Shown one piece after another: positions 31,364-40,768 of a DNA stretch of 64,000 bases. The DNA comes from Aliidongia dinghuensis (GTDB lineage: Bacteria > Pseudomonadota > Alphaproteobacteria > ATCC43930 > CGMCC-115725), in NCBI RefSeq assembly GCF_014643535.1, contig NZ_BMJQ01000005.1, positions 248,001 through 312,000 of the forward strand, in the 5' to 3' direction. The translations under genes were made by a program, and so were the position numbers. Position 1 is the first letter of the stretch. Every line of letters starts with the position of its first letter. The notes beneath the pieces are model-generated. The model did not search any database and had not been told where the DNA came from. It was given only the letters and a program-made list of their open reading frames with translations.

Positions 31364-33211
31364 ATGCGCCCCACGTCGACCGCCGTGCCGGCGGGCTTCT
31401 TCGCGACACGCCGGCGCTGGCTCGAGCTGCGCTGGCGACTGCTGCAGCGCGCGCTCACGCACAGCGCGTTCCGCGACGACGAGCTCGCCTTCCTTGGCAT
31501 CGCGGCCGTGGCGGGCGTGCTTGCGGCCCTCTGCGTCGTCGTGATGCGGATCATCGTGACGGCGATCCATGTCACCGCCTTCCAGATCCCGGCGGGCCAG
31601 CCGCTCAGCATGGGCGGTGTGCGGGAATGGCCGCTCGTGCTGATCGTGCCGGTCGCGGGCGGCCTCGCCGTCGGCGCCGTCACCTGGGCGATCCGCCGCA
31701 AGCGGCCGCACGAGATCGTCGACGCGATCGAGGCGAACGCGCTCTACGGCGGCCGCATGTCGGTGCGCGACAGCCTCAACCTGGCACTCCTAAGCATGCT
31801 GTCTTCCGGCGTCGGCGCCTCGGTCGGGCTCGAGGCTGCCTATACTCAGATCGGCTCCGGCCTCTCGTCGCAGCTGGCGGAATTCCTGAAGCTCCGGCGC
31901 GACGACCGGCGCACGCTCGTCGGCTGCGGTGCCGCCGCCGCCATCGCCGCCGCCTTCAATGCGCCCTTGGCCGGCGCGTTCTTCGCGTTCGAGCTGATCC
32001 TCGGCAGCTATACGCTTGCCCAGCTGGCACCGGTCACGATCGCCGCACTCGCCGGCACCTTCGTCACGCGCTGGGTGTTCGGCGACGACCCGGTCTTCAC
32101 GGTCAGCCACGGGGTGCATATCCACGGCTGGGACTATGCCGTCTTCTTAGGCCTCGGGCTACTCTCGGCGCTGGTCGGCATCGTCGTCATGCGCGGCGCC
32201 ACCGCGACCGAAGGCTGGCTCCGGCAGCATGTCCCGCCGGCCTGGCTCCGGCCCGGAATCGGTGCCATCCCGGTCGGCCTTTTGGCGCTGGTCTGGCCCC
32301 AGGTGTTGGGCAGCGGCCGTGGCGGCATCGAGCTCGATCTCCATACGGCACTGCCGCTGCCGTTCCTGATCGGGCTGGTGCTGGCCAAGATCGCCGCCTC
32401 GGCGATCTCGATCGGCGCCGGCTTCCGCGGCGGCCTGTTCAGCTCGGCCCTGTTCATCGGCAGCCTGATGGGCGGCGCCATCGCCATGCTGATCGACCGG
32501 CTGGTGCCGGCGGCGGTGCTGGACCCGCTCGCCTATTCGCTGGTCGGCATGGGCACGGTCGCGGCCGCGATCGTCGGCGCGCCGACCGCGATGATCCTGC
32601 TCGTGCTCGAGGCGACCGGCGATTTCGCCGCGACGGTCGGCGCCATGGTCGGCGTCGTCGCGGCTTCGATCGCGGTCCGCCACTGGTTCGGCTATTCGTT
32701 TGCGACCTGGCGCTTCCACACGCGCGGCCTCAAGATCCGCAGCCCCGAGGACGTGGCCTGGTTCGACGAGATCAAGGTCGGCCGCCTGATGCGCAGCGAT
32801 CCGAAGACCGTGCCGGTCGACATCACCATCGCGGCGCTGCGCCGCGCCTACCCGCTCGGCAGCACCAAGCAGGTGTTCGCGATCGAGGACGGCAAGCTCG
32901 CCGGCATGATCGATCTGTCTGAAGCCTACGGGCCCGACCTCGAGGGCGATCCGGCCGTGCTGACCGCGCGCGGGCTCGTCCATGATGCGCCGTTCCTGCT
33001 GCCGACCGACGGCTTGCGCCAGGCGCTGGCCGCGTTCGGCGAGTCCCGGCTCGAAACCCTGCCGGTCGTGAACGATCGGAACGCCCGGCAGACCGTGGGC
33101 TACCTGACCGAAGCCTATGCGCTCAGGCGCTACGCCCAGGAACTGGAGCGCCGGCGCGGCGAATCGGACGGCGGCTCCAGCCTGTTCGGCGGTACCCCGT
33201 CCACCCCCTAG
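31364..33211 (+). CDS. ClC-family chloride channel/antiporter with C-terminal CBS region
   Basis: A 615-residue membrane protein with about ten hydrophobic segments. The ClC selectivity regions are recognisable but divergent: SSGVGASVGLEAAYTQIG corresponds to the GREGP region with the gating Glu kept but Gly and Pro changed, and GAGFRGGLFSSALFIGS corresponds to GxFxP. GAPTAMILLVLEATGDF follows. From about residue 475 a cytoplasmic part with two CBS-like repeats is present (KVGRLMRSDPKTVPV and VHDAPFLLPTD), suggesting nucleotide regulation. Its TAG stop overlaps the TAG of the convergent VOC gene in the same CTAG. Confidence 0.88.
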   Translation: MRPTSTAVPAGFFATRRRWLELRWRLLQRALTHSAFRDDELAFLGIAAVAGVLAALCVVVMRIIVTAIHVTAFQIPAGQPLSMGGVREWPLVLIVPVAGGLAVGAVTWAIRRKRPHEIVDAIEANALYGGRMSVRDSLNLALLSMLSSGVGASVGLEAAYTQIGSGLSSQLAEFLKLRRDDRRTLVGCGAAAAIAAAFNAPLAGAFFAFELILGSYTLAQLAPVTIAALAGTFVTRWVFGDDPVFTVSHGVHIHGWDYAVFLGLGLLSALVGIVVMRGATATEGWLRQHVPPAWLRPGIGAIPVGLLALVWPQVLGSGRGGIELDLHTALPLPFLIGLVLAKIAASAISIGAGFRGGLFSSALFIGSLMGGAIAMLIDRLVPAAVLDPLAYSLVGMGTVAAAIVGAPTAMILLVLEATGDFAATVGAMVGVVAASIAVRHWFGYSFATWRFHTRGLKIRSPEDVAWFDEIKVGRLMRSDPKTVPVDITIAALRRAYPLGSTKQVFAIEDGKLAGMIDLSEAYGPDLEGDPAVLTARGLVHDAPFLLPTDGLRQALAAFGESRLETLPVVNDRNARQTVGYLTEAYALRRYAQELERRRGESDGGSSLFGGTPSTP

Positions 33212-33621
33212 GCCCAGGGATCGTAGCTGCCGAAGCTCCAGACGTTGCCTTCGGGATCGCGTGCGGAATAGCCGCGGCCGCCGTAATCCTTGTCGTTCGG
33301 TCCCTCGAGGATCTCGGCGCCGGCGGCGCGTGCGCGCCCGGCGTGCGCATCGACGTCGTCGACGACCAGGTACAGCCCCATTGTCGCGCCGCCGGCCTCG
33401 GCGACCGTCTTCATCCTCGCCGCCCGGGCGTAGTCGGTATCGGCGACGCTGCTGATCATGACCATCCGGTCGCGCCAGGTCAGCTGCGCGTGCTGGACGA
33501 TGCGCGGGTCGTGCTCGTCCAGATAGATCGCGTGGCGTTCGAACCCGAACGCGGCGCTGAGGAAGTCGATCGCGCGCGGGGCATCGACATAGCGAAGCGT
33601 GGGGATGATCTCGTGTCGCAT
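33208..33621 (-). CDS. VOC/glyoxalase-like domain protein
   Basis: A 137-residue protein with two beta-alpha-beta-beta-beta modules: IPTLRYVDAPRAIDFLSAAFGFE, then GLYLVVDDVDAHAGRARAAGAEIL and a C-terminal RGYSARDPEGNVWSFGSYDPW. This is the glyoxalase/bleomycin-resistance/dioxygenase superfamily, closest to PhnB-like YdeM-type members; the reaction cannot be told. Convergent with the ClC gene, sharing the CTAG stop. The AraC regulator lies upstream on the same strand after 73 bases. Confidence 0.8.
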   Translation of the reverse strand: MRHEIIPTLRYVDAPRAIDFLSAAFGFERHAIYLDEHDPRIVQHAQLTWRDRMVMISSVADTDYARAARMKTVAEAGGATMGLYLVVDDVDAHAGRARAAGAEILEGPNDKDYGGRGYSARDPEGNVWSFGSYDPWA

Positions 33622-33694
33622 AGGCCTGCCTCCTTGAAAACCTGTCGTCGGCTGCTGCCGTCGCGGTCCGGTCTAGCGCCGCCCTGCCTAAGAC

Positions 33695-34543
33695 CTAAGC
33701 CTCGATCGGGAGGGCGAGCTCGGTCATGAGCCGGTCGGGCGCTGTCGTGGTGGGATCGCTGATGTAGATCTCGAGCGGCGGCGCCGCGCGCAGCGTGACG
33801 CCGCTCTGCGGCAGCCACAGGCCGAACAGCCGGTCGAACGCCTCGCCGATCTGCGTGTAGGGGCCGACCAGCCGGTAGACCGCGTAGGGGCCGCCGGCGA
33901 TGTCAAGCCAGCGCACCTCGTCGTCCGACAATACCGGCTCCGGTCCTGGGCTGAGGCCAAAGCAGGCGTCGTAGCGGATCTGCTCGGCGGGCACCTGCGT
34001 CGGGTCGTCGTAGGACACGCCGATGCAGGCGTCGATGCGCTGCGTCAGCTCGCGCTGGCGCATCCACAGCCAGAGCGCGTCCCAGACGCGTGGCACTTCC
34101 GGATAGGGGCCGAGCTTGCGCATGGCGAGCACGCGACGGGCCGGCAGCTCTCTCAATTCCACGTCCATGGGCACACCTCGCTTGATGTCCTGGTCGATCT
34201 CGGCATGCCGACGCCGATAGTCGGTGGGCGGCATGCCGGTGAAGCTCGCGAAGGCGCGGGCGAAGCCGCGGCCGCTGTCGAAGCCGGCCTCGATGGCGAT
34301 ATCGATGACCGGTCGCTGACTGGTGCTGAGCGCTGCGGCGGCGCGCAGCAAGCGCAACCGGCGGACCGTGTCGGCCACCGTCTCGCCAGTCATGCCGCGG
34401 TAGATGCGATGGAAATGGAACGGCGAGAAGCAGGCGACCTCGGCCAGCCGCTCGTAGGACAGCGCCTCGTCGAGGTTGGACCGCAGGTGGTCCATCACCT
34501 TGAGGATGCGCCGCCGATAGTCCCGTTCCGTGGTCTGCCGCAT
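33695..34543 (-). CDS. AraC-family regulator with GyrI-like effector domain
   Basis: A 282-residue protein of the Rob/SoxS-with-GyrI type. Residues 1-110 hold the two AraC helix-turn-helix motifs (LAEVACFSPFHFHRIYRGMTGE and IDIAIEAGFDSGRGFARAFASFTGMPP); residues 130-282 form a GyrI/SHV2-type small-molecule-binding domain with RRVLAMRKLGPY and GGPYAVYRLVGPYTQIGEAFDRLFGLWLP. Such regulators often respond to drugs. The RND pump gene lies downstream of neither its stop nor its start but on the same strand, 76 bases upstream, which makes it a plausible partner. ATG 34543 is chosen; 11 more codons are open upstream. Confidence 0.85.
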   Translation of the reverse strand: MRQTTERDYRRRILKVMDHLRSNLDEALSYERLAEVACFSPFHFHRIYRGMTGETVADTVRRLRLLRAAAALSTSQRPVIDIAIEAGFDSGRGFARAFASFTGMPPTDYRRRHAEIDQDIKRGVPMDVELRELPARRVLAMRKLGPYPEVPRVWDALWLWMRQRELTQRIDACIGVSYDDPTQVPAEQIRYDACFGLSPGPEPVLSDDEVRWLDIAGGPYAVYRLVGPYTQIGEAFDRLFGLWLPQSGVTLRAAPPLEIYISDPTTTAPDRLMTELALPIEA

Positions 34544-34619
34544 CGTCCTTGACCGTCCGTGGCTTCGGTCGGGCACTCTAGCGGTGGGGTGCTCCGGTGG
34601 CGCGACCGGGTTTGCGCAA

Positions 34620-37600
34620 TCAGTCCTCGCCTGGATGGGGCACGGGGACGGCGGTCGGCTGCGGCTGGACCGCTGGGCTGCGCGTCGTCACCCGCCGGGC
34701 GAGCCGGGCCAGTGCCAGATGGACGACGGGCGTCGTATAGAGCGTCAGCACCTGCGAGATCATCAGGCCGCCGACGATGGCGATGCCGAGCGGCCGCCGG
34801 AGCTCGAAGCCGGTGCCGGAGCCCAGTGCCAGTGGCAGCGCGCCGACAAGGGCTGCGAGCGTCGTCATCATGATCGGCCGGAAGCGCACGCGTGCCGCCT
34901 CGAAGATTGCGTCCTCGGGCCCCAGGCCCTGCTCGCGCTCCGCCTGCAGCGCGAAGTCGACCATCATGATGGCGTTCTTCTTGACGATGCCGATCAGCAA
35001 GATGATGCCGATGACCGCGATGACGCTCAAGTCGAAGCCCATCAGCATCAGCATGGCAAGCGCGCCCAGGCCGGCGGACGGCAGGGACGACAGGATCGTC
35101 AGCGGGTGCACCAGGCTCTGGTAGAGGATGCCCAGCACGATATAGACGACCAGGATCGCCGCCGCGATCAGCCCAGGCTGGGATGCCAGCGACCGCTCGA
35201 ACTCGCCGGCATTGCCGTCGAACGAGGTCTGCAGGCCGGGCGGCTTGCCCACCTCGTTCTCCATGCGATGGATGGCGTCGACCGCCTGGCCGAGGGCGAT
35301 GCCGGGGGCGGTCGAGAAATTGACGATGGCGGATGGCAATTGGCCGCGGTGGCGGACGACGAGCGGCGCGCTGCCGGTCTCGATATGGCTGACCGTACTC
35401 AGCGGCACCAGCGCGCCGCTGTCCGAGGCAACGTCCAGCGTCTCGAGCGCGCGCTCGTCCAGGCGGAAATCCCGGTCGGCCTGCAGGATGACGTAGCTCT
35501 GGTAGGAATCGCCGTAGACCTCGACCACCTTGCGCTGGCCGAACGCGTCATAGAGCGTGTTGTCGATCGCCTGGACATGCACGCCCAGGCGCGCCGCCGT
35601 CGCCCGGTCGATCACCACCTTCACCGTCGGCGTCCGTTTCTGGCTGTCGGACGTGACCTCGCGCAGCTCTGGCAGCTTCTTCAAGGCCTGGGTCAAGACC
35701 GGCGCCCAATGGTCGAGCTCGGCGGCCGACGGGTCGGTGATCTGATAGGCATAGTCGCCCGAGGTCGGCGTCGAGCCGATGATGATCTCGCTCTGGGCCC
35801 GGACGGAGGTCACGACGCCCGACACCGCCGCCGTCGCCCGGCGCAGGCGGGCCACCACGTCCTGGGTGCTCGGCCGCTGATCGGCCGGCTTCAGGATGAC
35901 CCAGGACTGGGCGTTGTTGGCGGAGTTGAGGTAGGTCCAGGCCATTTCGACGGCCGGGTCGGCCCGGACGATCTCGTCGACCCTGAGCGCCAGCGCCGTC
36001 ATGTTCGCGGGCGCCGTGTCGGGGGCCGCATCCATGATGACGTCTATCCGGCCGTTGTCCTGCTGCGGAAAGAAGCCCTTGGGAATGGTGTAGAACAACC
36101 AGCCCGTCATCAGCACGGTGCCGAAGAAGAGCGCGAGCATCACGCCGCTGTGGCGGAGTGCTGAGGCGAGGCTGCGCTCGTAGCCGCGCGTCAGGCCGGT
36201 GACCGCCCGCTCGCAGGCGCGGACGAAGGCGTTCTGCCGGCCGGGCCGGTGCGGGCGCACGAAGCGCGCGCACATGGCGGGGGTAAGCGTCACGGAGACG
36301 AAGGCCGAGATCAGGATCGCGGCGCTCACCGCGACGCCGAACTCGCGGAACAGGCGCCCGACGAAGCCGCCCATGAACAGGATCGGGATGAAGACCGCGA
36401 CCAGCGACAGCGTCATGGACGCGATCGTGAAGGCGACTTGTTTGGTGCCGCGGATCGTGGCGGTGATCGGCGGCTCGCCGGCCTCGACATGGCGCGACAC
36501 GTTCTCGATCACGACGATCGCATCGTCGACGACGAAGCCCACCGCGACGATGAGCGCCATCAGCGACAGGTTGTCGAGCGAGTAGCGGCAGGCGAACAGC
36601 ACCATGAAGGTGCCGAGGATCGACAGCGGGATCGTGATGCCCGGGATGACCGTCGCCGCCAGATTGCGCAGGAAGATGAAGATGACCAGCACGACGAGGC
36701 CGGTCGTGAGCAAGAGGGTGAGCTGCACCTCGGCCACGGCGGCACGGATGAGGCCGGCGCGGTCGCCCAGCACGTCGAGCTTGATGCCGGGCGGGAGGGC
36801 GGCCGCGATCTTGGGCAGGGCCGCGCGGATCGCGTCGACCGTCCGCACGATATTGGCGCCGGCGGTCTTCTTGAAGCCCAGCGCGTGGCCGGGCTTGCCG
36901 TTGAGCACCGAGAGCGCCAGCTCGTCCTCGGGCCCGTCCTCGACCGTCGCGACATCGCGCACGTGGACCGCGGCATTGTTGCGATAGGCCACGACCAGGT
37001 CGCGGAACTCGTCCAACTCCTTCAGCTGGTCGTTGGTGTCGATCTGGGCGGTCGCGAGGCCGTTGTCGAACGTGCCCTTGGGCCGGTTCAGGCTCGCCTG
37101 CAGCAGGGCCTGGCGCACGTCCTCGAGCGTCAGCTGCCGGCCGGCGAGCGCCGTCGGATTGACCCGGATGCGGATCGCCGTATTCAGGTCCTCCTGGTTC
37201 TGCCCGCGCCGCACGCCGGGGATGAGCGAGGCCCGGCGCGACACGATCACATCGGTGTAGCGGCCGACTTCGGTCAAGGGCAGCGTGTCGGAGGTCAGGC
37301 CGACATAGAGCACCGAATAGTCGCTGGGGTTGCCCTTGTAGGTCACCGGCGGGTTCGGCAGGTCGTTCGGCAGGTCGCCCGCCGCCTGCTCGATATTGTG
37401 CTGCACGTCGGCGAAGGCGGCATTGATGTCCGTCTCGAGCGACATCTCGATCCGGATCTCCGTGTGGCCTTGTATGTTGGTCGAGGTCAGCTGGCGGATG
37501 CCCTCGGTATAGATCAGCTGCTGCTCGAGCGGGGTCGCGACGTTCGACGCCATCACCTCGGGACTGGCGCCGGGCCAGCTGACCTCGACCTGGATGGTCG

Positions 37601-37721
37601 GATAATCGACGTCGGGGAGGGCCGCGATCGGCAGCATCGCCCAGGCCGCGGCGCCGAACACGAACAGGCCCAGGATGGCGAGGAGGGCCGCGATCGGCCG
37701 GGTGACGAAATACTCGATCAT
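34620..37721 (-). CDS. RND-family efflux transporter, inner-membrane pump
   Basis: A 1033-residue hydrophobe/amphiphile efflux pump of the MdtB/MexW/AcrB superfamily. It begins IEYFVTRPIAALLAILGLFVFG, has two large periplasmic loops and twelve transmembrane segments; PVVDYPTIQVEVSWPGASPEV, the TM4 VGFVVDDAIVVIENVSRH with two Asp of the proton relay, and the C-terminal GIVKKNAIMMVDFALQAEREQG match the family. Its ATGA overlaps the adaptor gene stop. Substrates cannot be assigned; no outer-membrane channel gene is in the window. Confidence 0.93.
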   Translation of the reverse strand: MIEYFVTRPIAALLAILGLFVFGAAAWAMLPIAALPDVDYPTIQVEVSWPGASPEVMASNVATPLEQQLIYTEGIRQLTSTNIQGHTEIRIEMSLETDINAAFADVQHNIEQAAGDLPNDLPNPPVTYKGNPSDYSVLYVGLTSDTLPLTEVGRYTDVIVSRRASLIPGVRRGQNQEDLNTAIRIRVNPTALAGRQLTLEDVRQALLQASLNRPKGTFDNGLATAQIDTNDQLKELDEFRDLVVAYRNNAAVHVRDVATVEDGPEDELALSVLNGKPGHALGFKKTAGANIVRTVDAIRAALPKIAAALPPGIKLDVLGDRAGLIRAAVAEVQLTLLLTTGLVVLVIFIFLRNLAATVIPGITIPLSILGTFMVLFACRYSLDNLSLMALIVAVGFVVDDAIVVIENVSRHVEAGEPPITATIRGTKQVAFTIASMTLSLVAVFIPILFMGGFVGRLFREFGVAVSAAILISAFVSVTLTPAMCARFVRPHRPGRQNAFVRACERAVTGLTRGYERSLASALRHSGVMLALFFGTVLMTGWLFYTIPKGFFPQQDNGRIDVIMDAAPDTAPANMTALALRVDEIVRADPAVEMAWTYLNSANNAQSWVILKPADQRPSTQDVVARLRRATAAVSGVVTSVRAQSEIIIGSTPTSGDYAYQITDPSAAELDHWAPVLTQALKKLPELREVTSDSQKRTPTVKVVIDRATAARLGVHVQAIDNTLYDAFGQRKVVEVYGDSYQSYVILQADRDFRLDERALETLDVASDSGALVPLSTVSHIETGSAPLVVRHRGQLPSAIVNFSTAPGIALGQAVDAIHRMENEVGKPPGLQTSFDGNAGEFERSLASQPGLIAAAILVVYIVLGILYQSLVHPLTILSSLPSAGLGALAMLMLMGFDLSVIAVIGIILLIGIVKKNAIMMVDFALQAEREQGLGPEDAIFEAARVRFRPIMMTTLAALVGALPLALGSGTGFELRRPLGIAIVGGLMISQVLTLYTTPVVHLALARLARRVTTRSPAVQPQPTAVPVPHPGED

Positions 37722-38830
37722 GAGCCGCTCGCCGCCGGGTGCGGCTCGACCAGGCTGCCTTCGGCCAACCCCTCCTGCCGCTCGACCACGACGCGGTCGC
37801 CGGCGCGGACGCCGTCCAGGATCGCGATCAGGTCATGGGCCTTCTCGGCCGGCTTGACCGGGCGGACATGGATGCGGTTCTGGGCGTCGACGACATAGAC
37901 GACCGGCCCCTCGGCGCCCGGCCGGACGCAGCTGATCGGCAGCACGATGGCGCCGTGATGGACGCGCAGCACCAGGCGGGCATTGACGAACTGGCCGGGC
38001 CAGAGCTGCCGGTCGATGTTGGCGAAGACGGCCTTGAGCGCGATCGTGCCGGTCGTCCGGTCGATCGTGTTGCCGATGAGCTTGAGTTCGCCCTCAGCCA
38101 GCACATGCTGATCGTCCGCCGCGCGGGCCTCGACCGCGAGCGTCAACGCTGCCGCCTCGTGCTGGATGTCGGGCAGCTGCTCCTGCGGCACGGTGAAGCT
38201 GACGGCGATCGGCTGGATCTGGCTCAAGTCGACCAGCGCCGTGCCGTCGGCGGTGTGGATGACGTTGCCGGTGTCGACCAGGCGCTTGCCGACGCGGCCC
38301 GCGATGGGCGCGCGGATCGTCGCGTAGTCCAGCTGCAGCTTGGCGCTCGCGATCGCCGCCTCGTCGGCCTTGACCGAGGCCGCGAGCTGGTCGGTCGTGG
38401 CCTTCTGCGTGTCATAGGACTGCTGCGAGGCATAGCTGTGCTGCAGCAGGCTCGCCTGGCGCGTCAGCTGCGCTTGGGCAGCGATCAGCTGCGCCTGGTC
38501 CTTCGCCCGATTCGCCTCGGCCAGCTCGACCTGGTGCGCGAACGGACGCGGGTCGATGGTGTAGAGCGGGTCGCCCGCCTTCACCATCTGGCCTTCCTCG
38601 AAATGCACGGCCACGATCTGGCCGTCGACCAGGCTCTTGACCGTGACCTCCTGGAATGGCTCGACCGTGCCGGTGCCGCGGATATAGACCGGCAGGTCAC
38701 GGACTTGGGCGGTTGCGACTTCGACCTTGGGCGCCACCGTATCCGCAGCGATGGCGGACGCCACGCTCACCGCTAGCCAAATACTGCTGGCGACGCCGGA
38801 GAGAAGGACGCGCGTTGCTCTCCTGGCCAT
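37718..38830 (-). CDS. RND efflux periplasmic adaptor (membrane fusion protein)
   Basis: A 370-residue adaptor: signal peptide about 1-28 (ASAIAAD), then lipoyl/barrel-sandwich half VKSLVDGQIVAVHFEEGQMVKAGDPLYTIDPRPF, a coiled-coil hairpin (residues about 100-165), TIRAPIAGRVGKRLVDTGNVI, and the beta-barrel and membrane-proximal parts, ending near DRVVVERQEGL. It bridges the pump and an outer-membrane channel. The pump gene starts within its stop codon (ATGA), and a promoter candidate lies upstream at 38896-38924. Confidence 0.92.
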   Translation of the reverse strand: MARRATRVLLSGVASSIWLAVSVASAIAADTVAPKVEVATAQVRDLPVYIRGTGTVEPFQEVTVKSLVDGQIVAVHFEEGQMVKAGDPLYTIDPRPFAHQVELAEANRAKDQAQLIAAQAQLTRQASLLQHSYASQQSYDTQKATTDQLAASVKADEAAIASAKLQLDYATIRAPIAGRVGKRLVDTGNVIHTADGTALVDLSQIQPIAVSFTVPQEQLPDIQHEAAALTLAVEARAADDQHVLAEGELKLIGNTIDRTTGTIALKAVFANIDRQLWPGQFVNARLVLRVHHGAIVLPISCVRPGAEGPVVYVVDAQNRIHVRPVKPAEKAHDLIAILDGVRAGDRVVVERQEGLAEGSLVEPHPAASGS

Positions 38831-38895
38831 AACCCTCGAACCCCATGATCGGCTGCCTGCCTCGTCCGGCCGATGGCCGGCGCGAGGCGGACGCT

Positions 38896-38924
38896 ACCAT
38901 AGGGTTGCACCGCGCCCGGCACAA
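38896..38924 (-). promoter_or_regulatory. Candidate promoter of the RND efflux operon
   Basis: On the minus strand TTGTGC (38924-38919), 17 bases, TATGGT (38901-38896), about 65 bases upstream of the adaptor ATG. Confidence 0.4.
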
Positions 38925-39014
38925 TCCGATGCTGGTGCAGCTGCGAAGAGCAGGCTTCTCCCATCTTGGCTTCATCGGCCTCGCCTCAATCGCGGGGCCG
39001 GTCGTGAACGGGCG

Positions 39015-40184
39015 CTATCGGCCCTGCTCTTCGGCGACAACCAGCGCCGGCGCTTGAGGGCGCCGGCCGCGTGCCGCGAGCCACCGACGGATCGGAATGT
39101 CGTAGATGCCGTCCAGCAGCCAGGCGACGGCGACTGCGCCCAGCACGGCCGCCACGAGACTGGGCAGGAAGGCGGCTTCCGGTGCCACGCCGAATTCCCG
39201 GCAGGCCAGGAGCACGAGACCGAGGACCGGCAGATGGGTGATGTAGAGCGCGTAGGAGGTGGTGCCGAGCCAGTGGGCGAGCCCGGCGGCGCGGCCGGTC
39301 AGCTTTACCGTGGCGCCGATCCAGATGATCGCGGGAAAGACCGCGAGCGCGCTCAAGAGACCGAACCACGGGCCGGTGCCCGGCATCGCGAAGAGGACGA
39401 GGACCACCAGGGCGAGCAACGCACCGGTCCGCACGCCGAGCGTGCCGTGAGGCCGCCGGCGGTACAGACGATAGAGCAGGATGCCGGCGAAGAACGACCA
39501 CAGCACGCGGCTCCAGCCACCAAGATAGGTCGACCAGCTGTTGCCGATTTCAAGGCCACCCCAGAAGAGGGCGGCGGCGACAAGGGCAACGGCGGCAGCG
39601 GCGAGCAGCGCGACGAGGCGCCCATCCGTCAGCCGGGTCGCCCAGAGCGCGTAGAGCGCGTTCACTGCGACTTCCAGCGACAGTGACCAGGCTGGGTCGT
39701 TCAGCGGATAGATGAACCCCGGGAACGGCGACACCACGCTCGGCACCGGCAGGAACAGCAGGCCGCAGAGATAGGCGGCGAGGGCCCCGGCGCTGTTCAG
39801 GTGCGGCAGCCGGAGAACGGCTGCCAAGCCGAGCTCGACGAGCGGCAGCGTCATGCCGATCCAGAATAGGGGATAGAGCCGGACAAGACGCCGCCGCATG
39901 AAGTCGCCGAAGCGCTGGCCCTCGCGCAACCGTCGCTCGTAGGCGTGCGCGATGACGAAGCCGCTCAGCGCGAAGAAGAAGTCGACGGCGAGCGAGGCGT
40001 GCGGCAGCAGCCGGTAGCCGAGATGGCCGCTATAGTGGAAGATGACGACGCTGATCGCCGCGACACCGCGCAGCCCGTCCAGGGCCATGAAGACGTGCCC
40101 CTCGGAGGCATGTCTTTCATCGACACGAACCTTCGGTTGCCGGCTTTCGATATCGCCAGGTCGTTCCATCGCTGCCGGTGCCAT
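39015..40184 (-). CDS. Acyltransferase-3 family membrane protein (OafA/YrhL-like)
   Basis: A 389-residue inner-membrane O-acyltransferase with about ten hydrophobic segments. It has the family phrases MALDGLRGVAAISVVIFHY and VDFFFALSGFVIAHAYERRLR near the N-terminus, RRRLVRLYPLFW, and a PAWSLSLEV segment. Members acylate surface sugars such as O-antigen or peptidoglycan; target unknown. The ATG at 40184 is preceded by GGGGAG at about 5 bases, favouring it over ATG 40169 and the longer frame from 40226. No polysaccharide genes are adjacent. Confidence 0.85.
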   Translation of the reverse strand: MAPAAMERPGDIESRQPKVRVDERHASEGHVFMALDGLRGVAAISVVIFHYSGHLGYRLLPHASLAVDFFFALSGFVIAHAYERRLREGQRFGDFMRRRLVRLYPLFWIGMTLPLVELGLAAVLRLPHLNSAGALAAYLCGLLFLPVPSVVSPFPGFIYPLNDPAWSLSLEVAVNALYALWATRLTDGRLVALLAAAAVALVAAALFWGGLEIGNSWSTYLGGWSRVLWSFFAGILLYRLYRRRPHGTLGVRTGALLALVVLVLFAMPGTGPWFGLLSALAVFPAIIWIGATVKLTGRAAGLAHWLGTTSYALYITHLPVLGLVLLACREFGVAPEAAFLPSLVAAVLGAVAVAWLLDGIYDIPIRRWLAARGRRPQAPALVVAEEQGR

Positions 40185-40262
40185 GCTTCTCCCCGCAAAC
40201 GAGGGGACGAACGGATGGCAGCGCAAAAAGTTCGAAATGGCGGCACTTTTAGATAGAAGTGG

Positions 40263-40748
40263 CTAATCCGCCTCCGCGGCAACCCGCTCCAGCGCCTCGC
40301 CGTCGATCCGATAGGGCAGCCAGTCCGAGCGATGCTTGATGCCGAGCCGTTCGTAGAAGCCGCGCGCCGGGTTCCAGTCCAAAACGGCAAGATCGAGCCG
40401 CTGGGCGCCGTGGCGGACGGCGAGCTGGGCCATGTCGATGATCAGCCGGCGGCCGATACCGTGGCCGCGGGCCGATTCGGCGACATAGAGGTCTTCGAGA
40501 TAGATCCCCGCGCGGCCGAGCCAGGTCGAATAGCTGAAGAACCAGAGCGCGAAGCCCACGACTCGGTCGTCGAGCTCGGCCACTCGGCAGCCGAAGCGCT
40601 TCTCCGGACCGAAGCCGTCGCGCAGCAGGTCGGCCTCGGTCGCGACGACGGCGTCCGGCTCACGCTCGAAGGCGGCAAGCTCGCGGATCAGCGCCAGAAT
40701 GACGGGCACGTCATCCGGTGTCGCGTCGCGCAGGTGGATTCTGGGCAT
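40263..40748 (-). CDS. GNAT-family N-acetyltransferase
   Basis: A 161-residue acetyltransferase: IHLRDATPDDVPVILALIRELAAFE at the N-terminus, then IYLEDLYVAESARGHGIGRRLI holding the acetyl-CoA pyrophosphate-binding R-x-x-G-x-G/A motif, and LDWNPARGFYERLGI. The wording resembles diamine/thialysine acetyltransferases of the SpeG/SAT2 type. That reading is tentative. The frame open upstream of 40748 is the shadow of the deacylase gene. It follows the deacylase gene by 20 bases on the same strand. Confidence 0.85.
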   Translation of the reverse strand: MPRIHLRDATPDDVPVILALIRELAAFEREPDAVVATEADLLRDGFGPEKRFGCRVAELDDRVVGFALWFFSYSTWLGRAGIYLEDLYVAESARGHGIGRRLIIDMAQLAVRHGAQRLDLAVLDWNPARGFYERLGIKHRSDWLPYRIDGEALERVAAEAD

Positions 40749-40768
40749 GGGGTCCGAAACTCCGGGTC

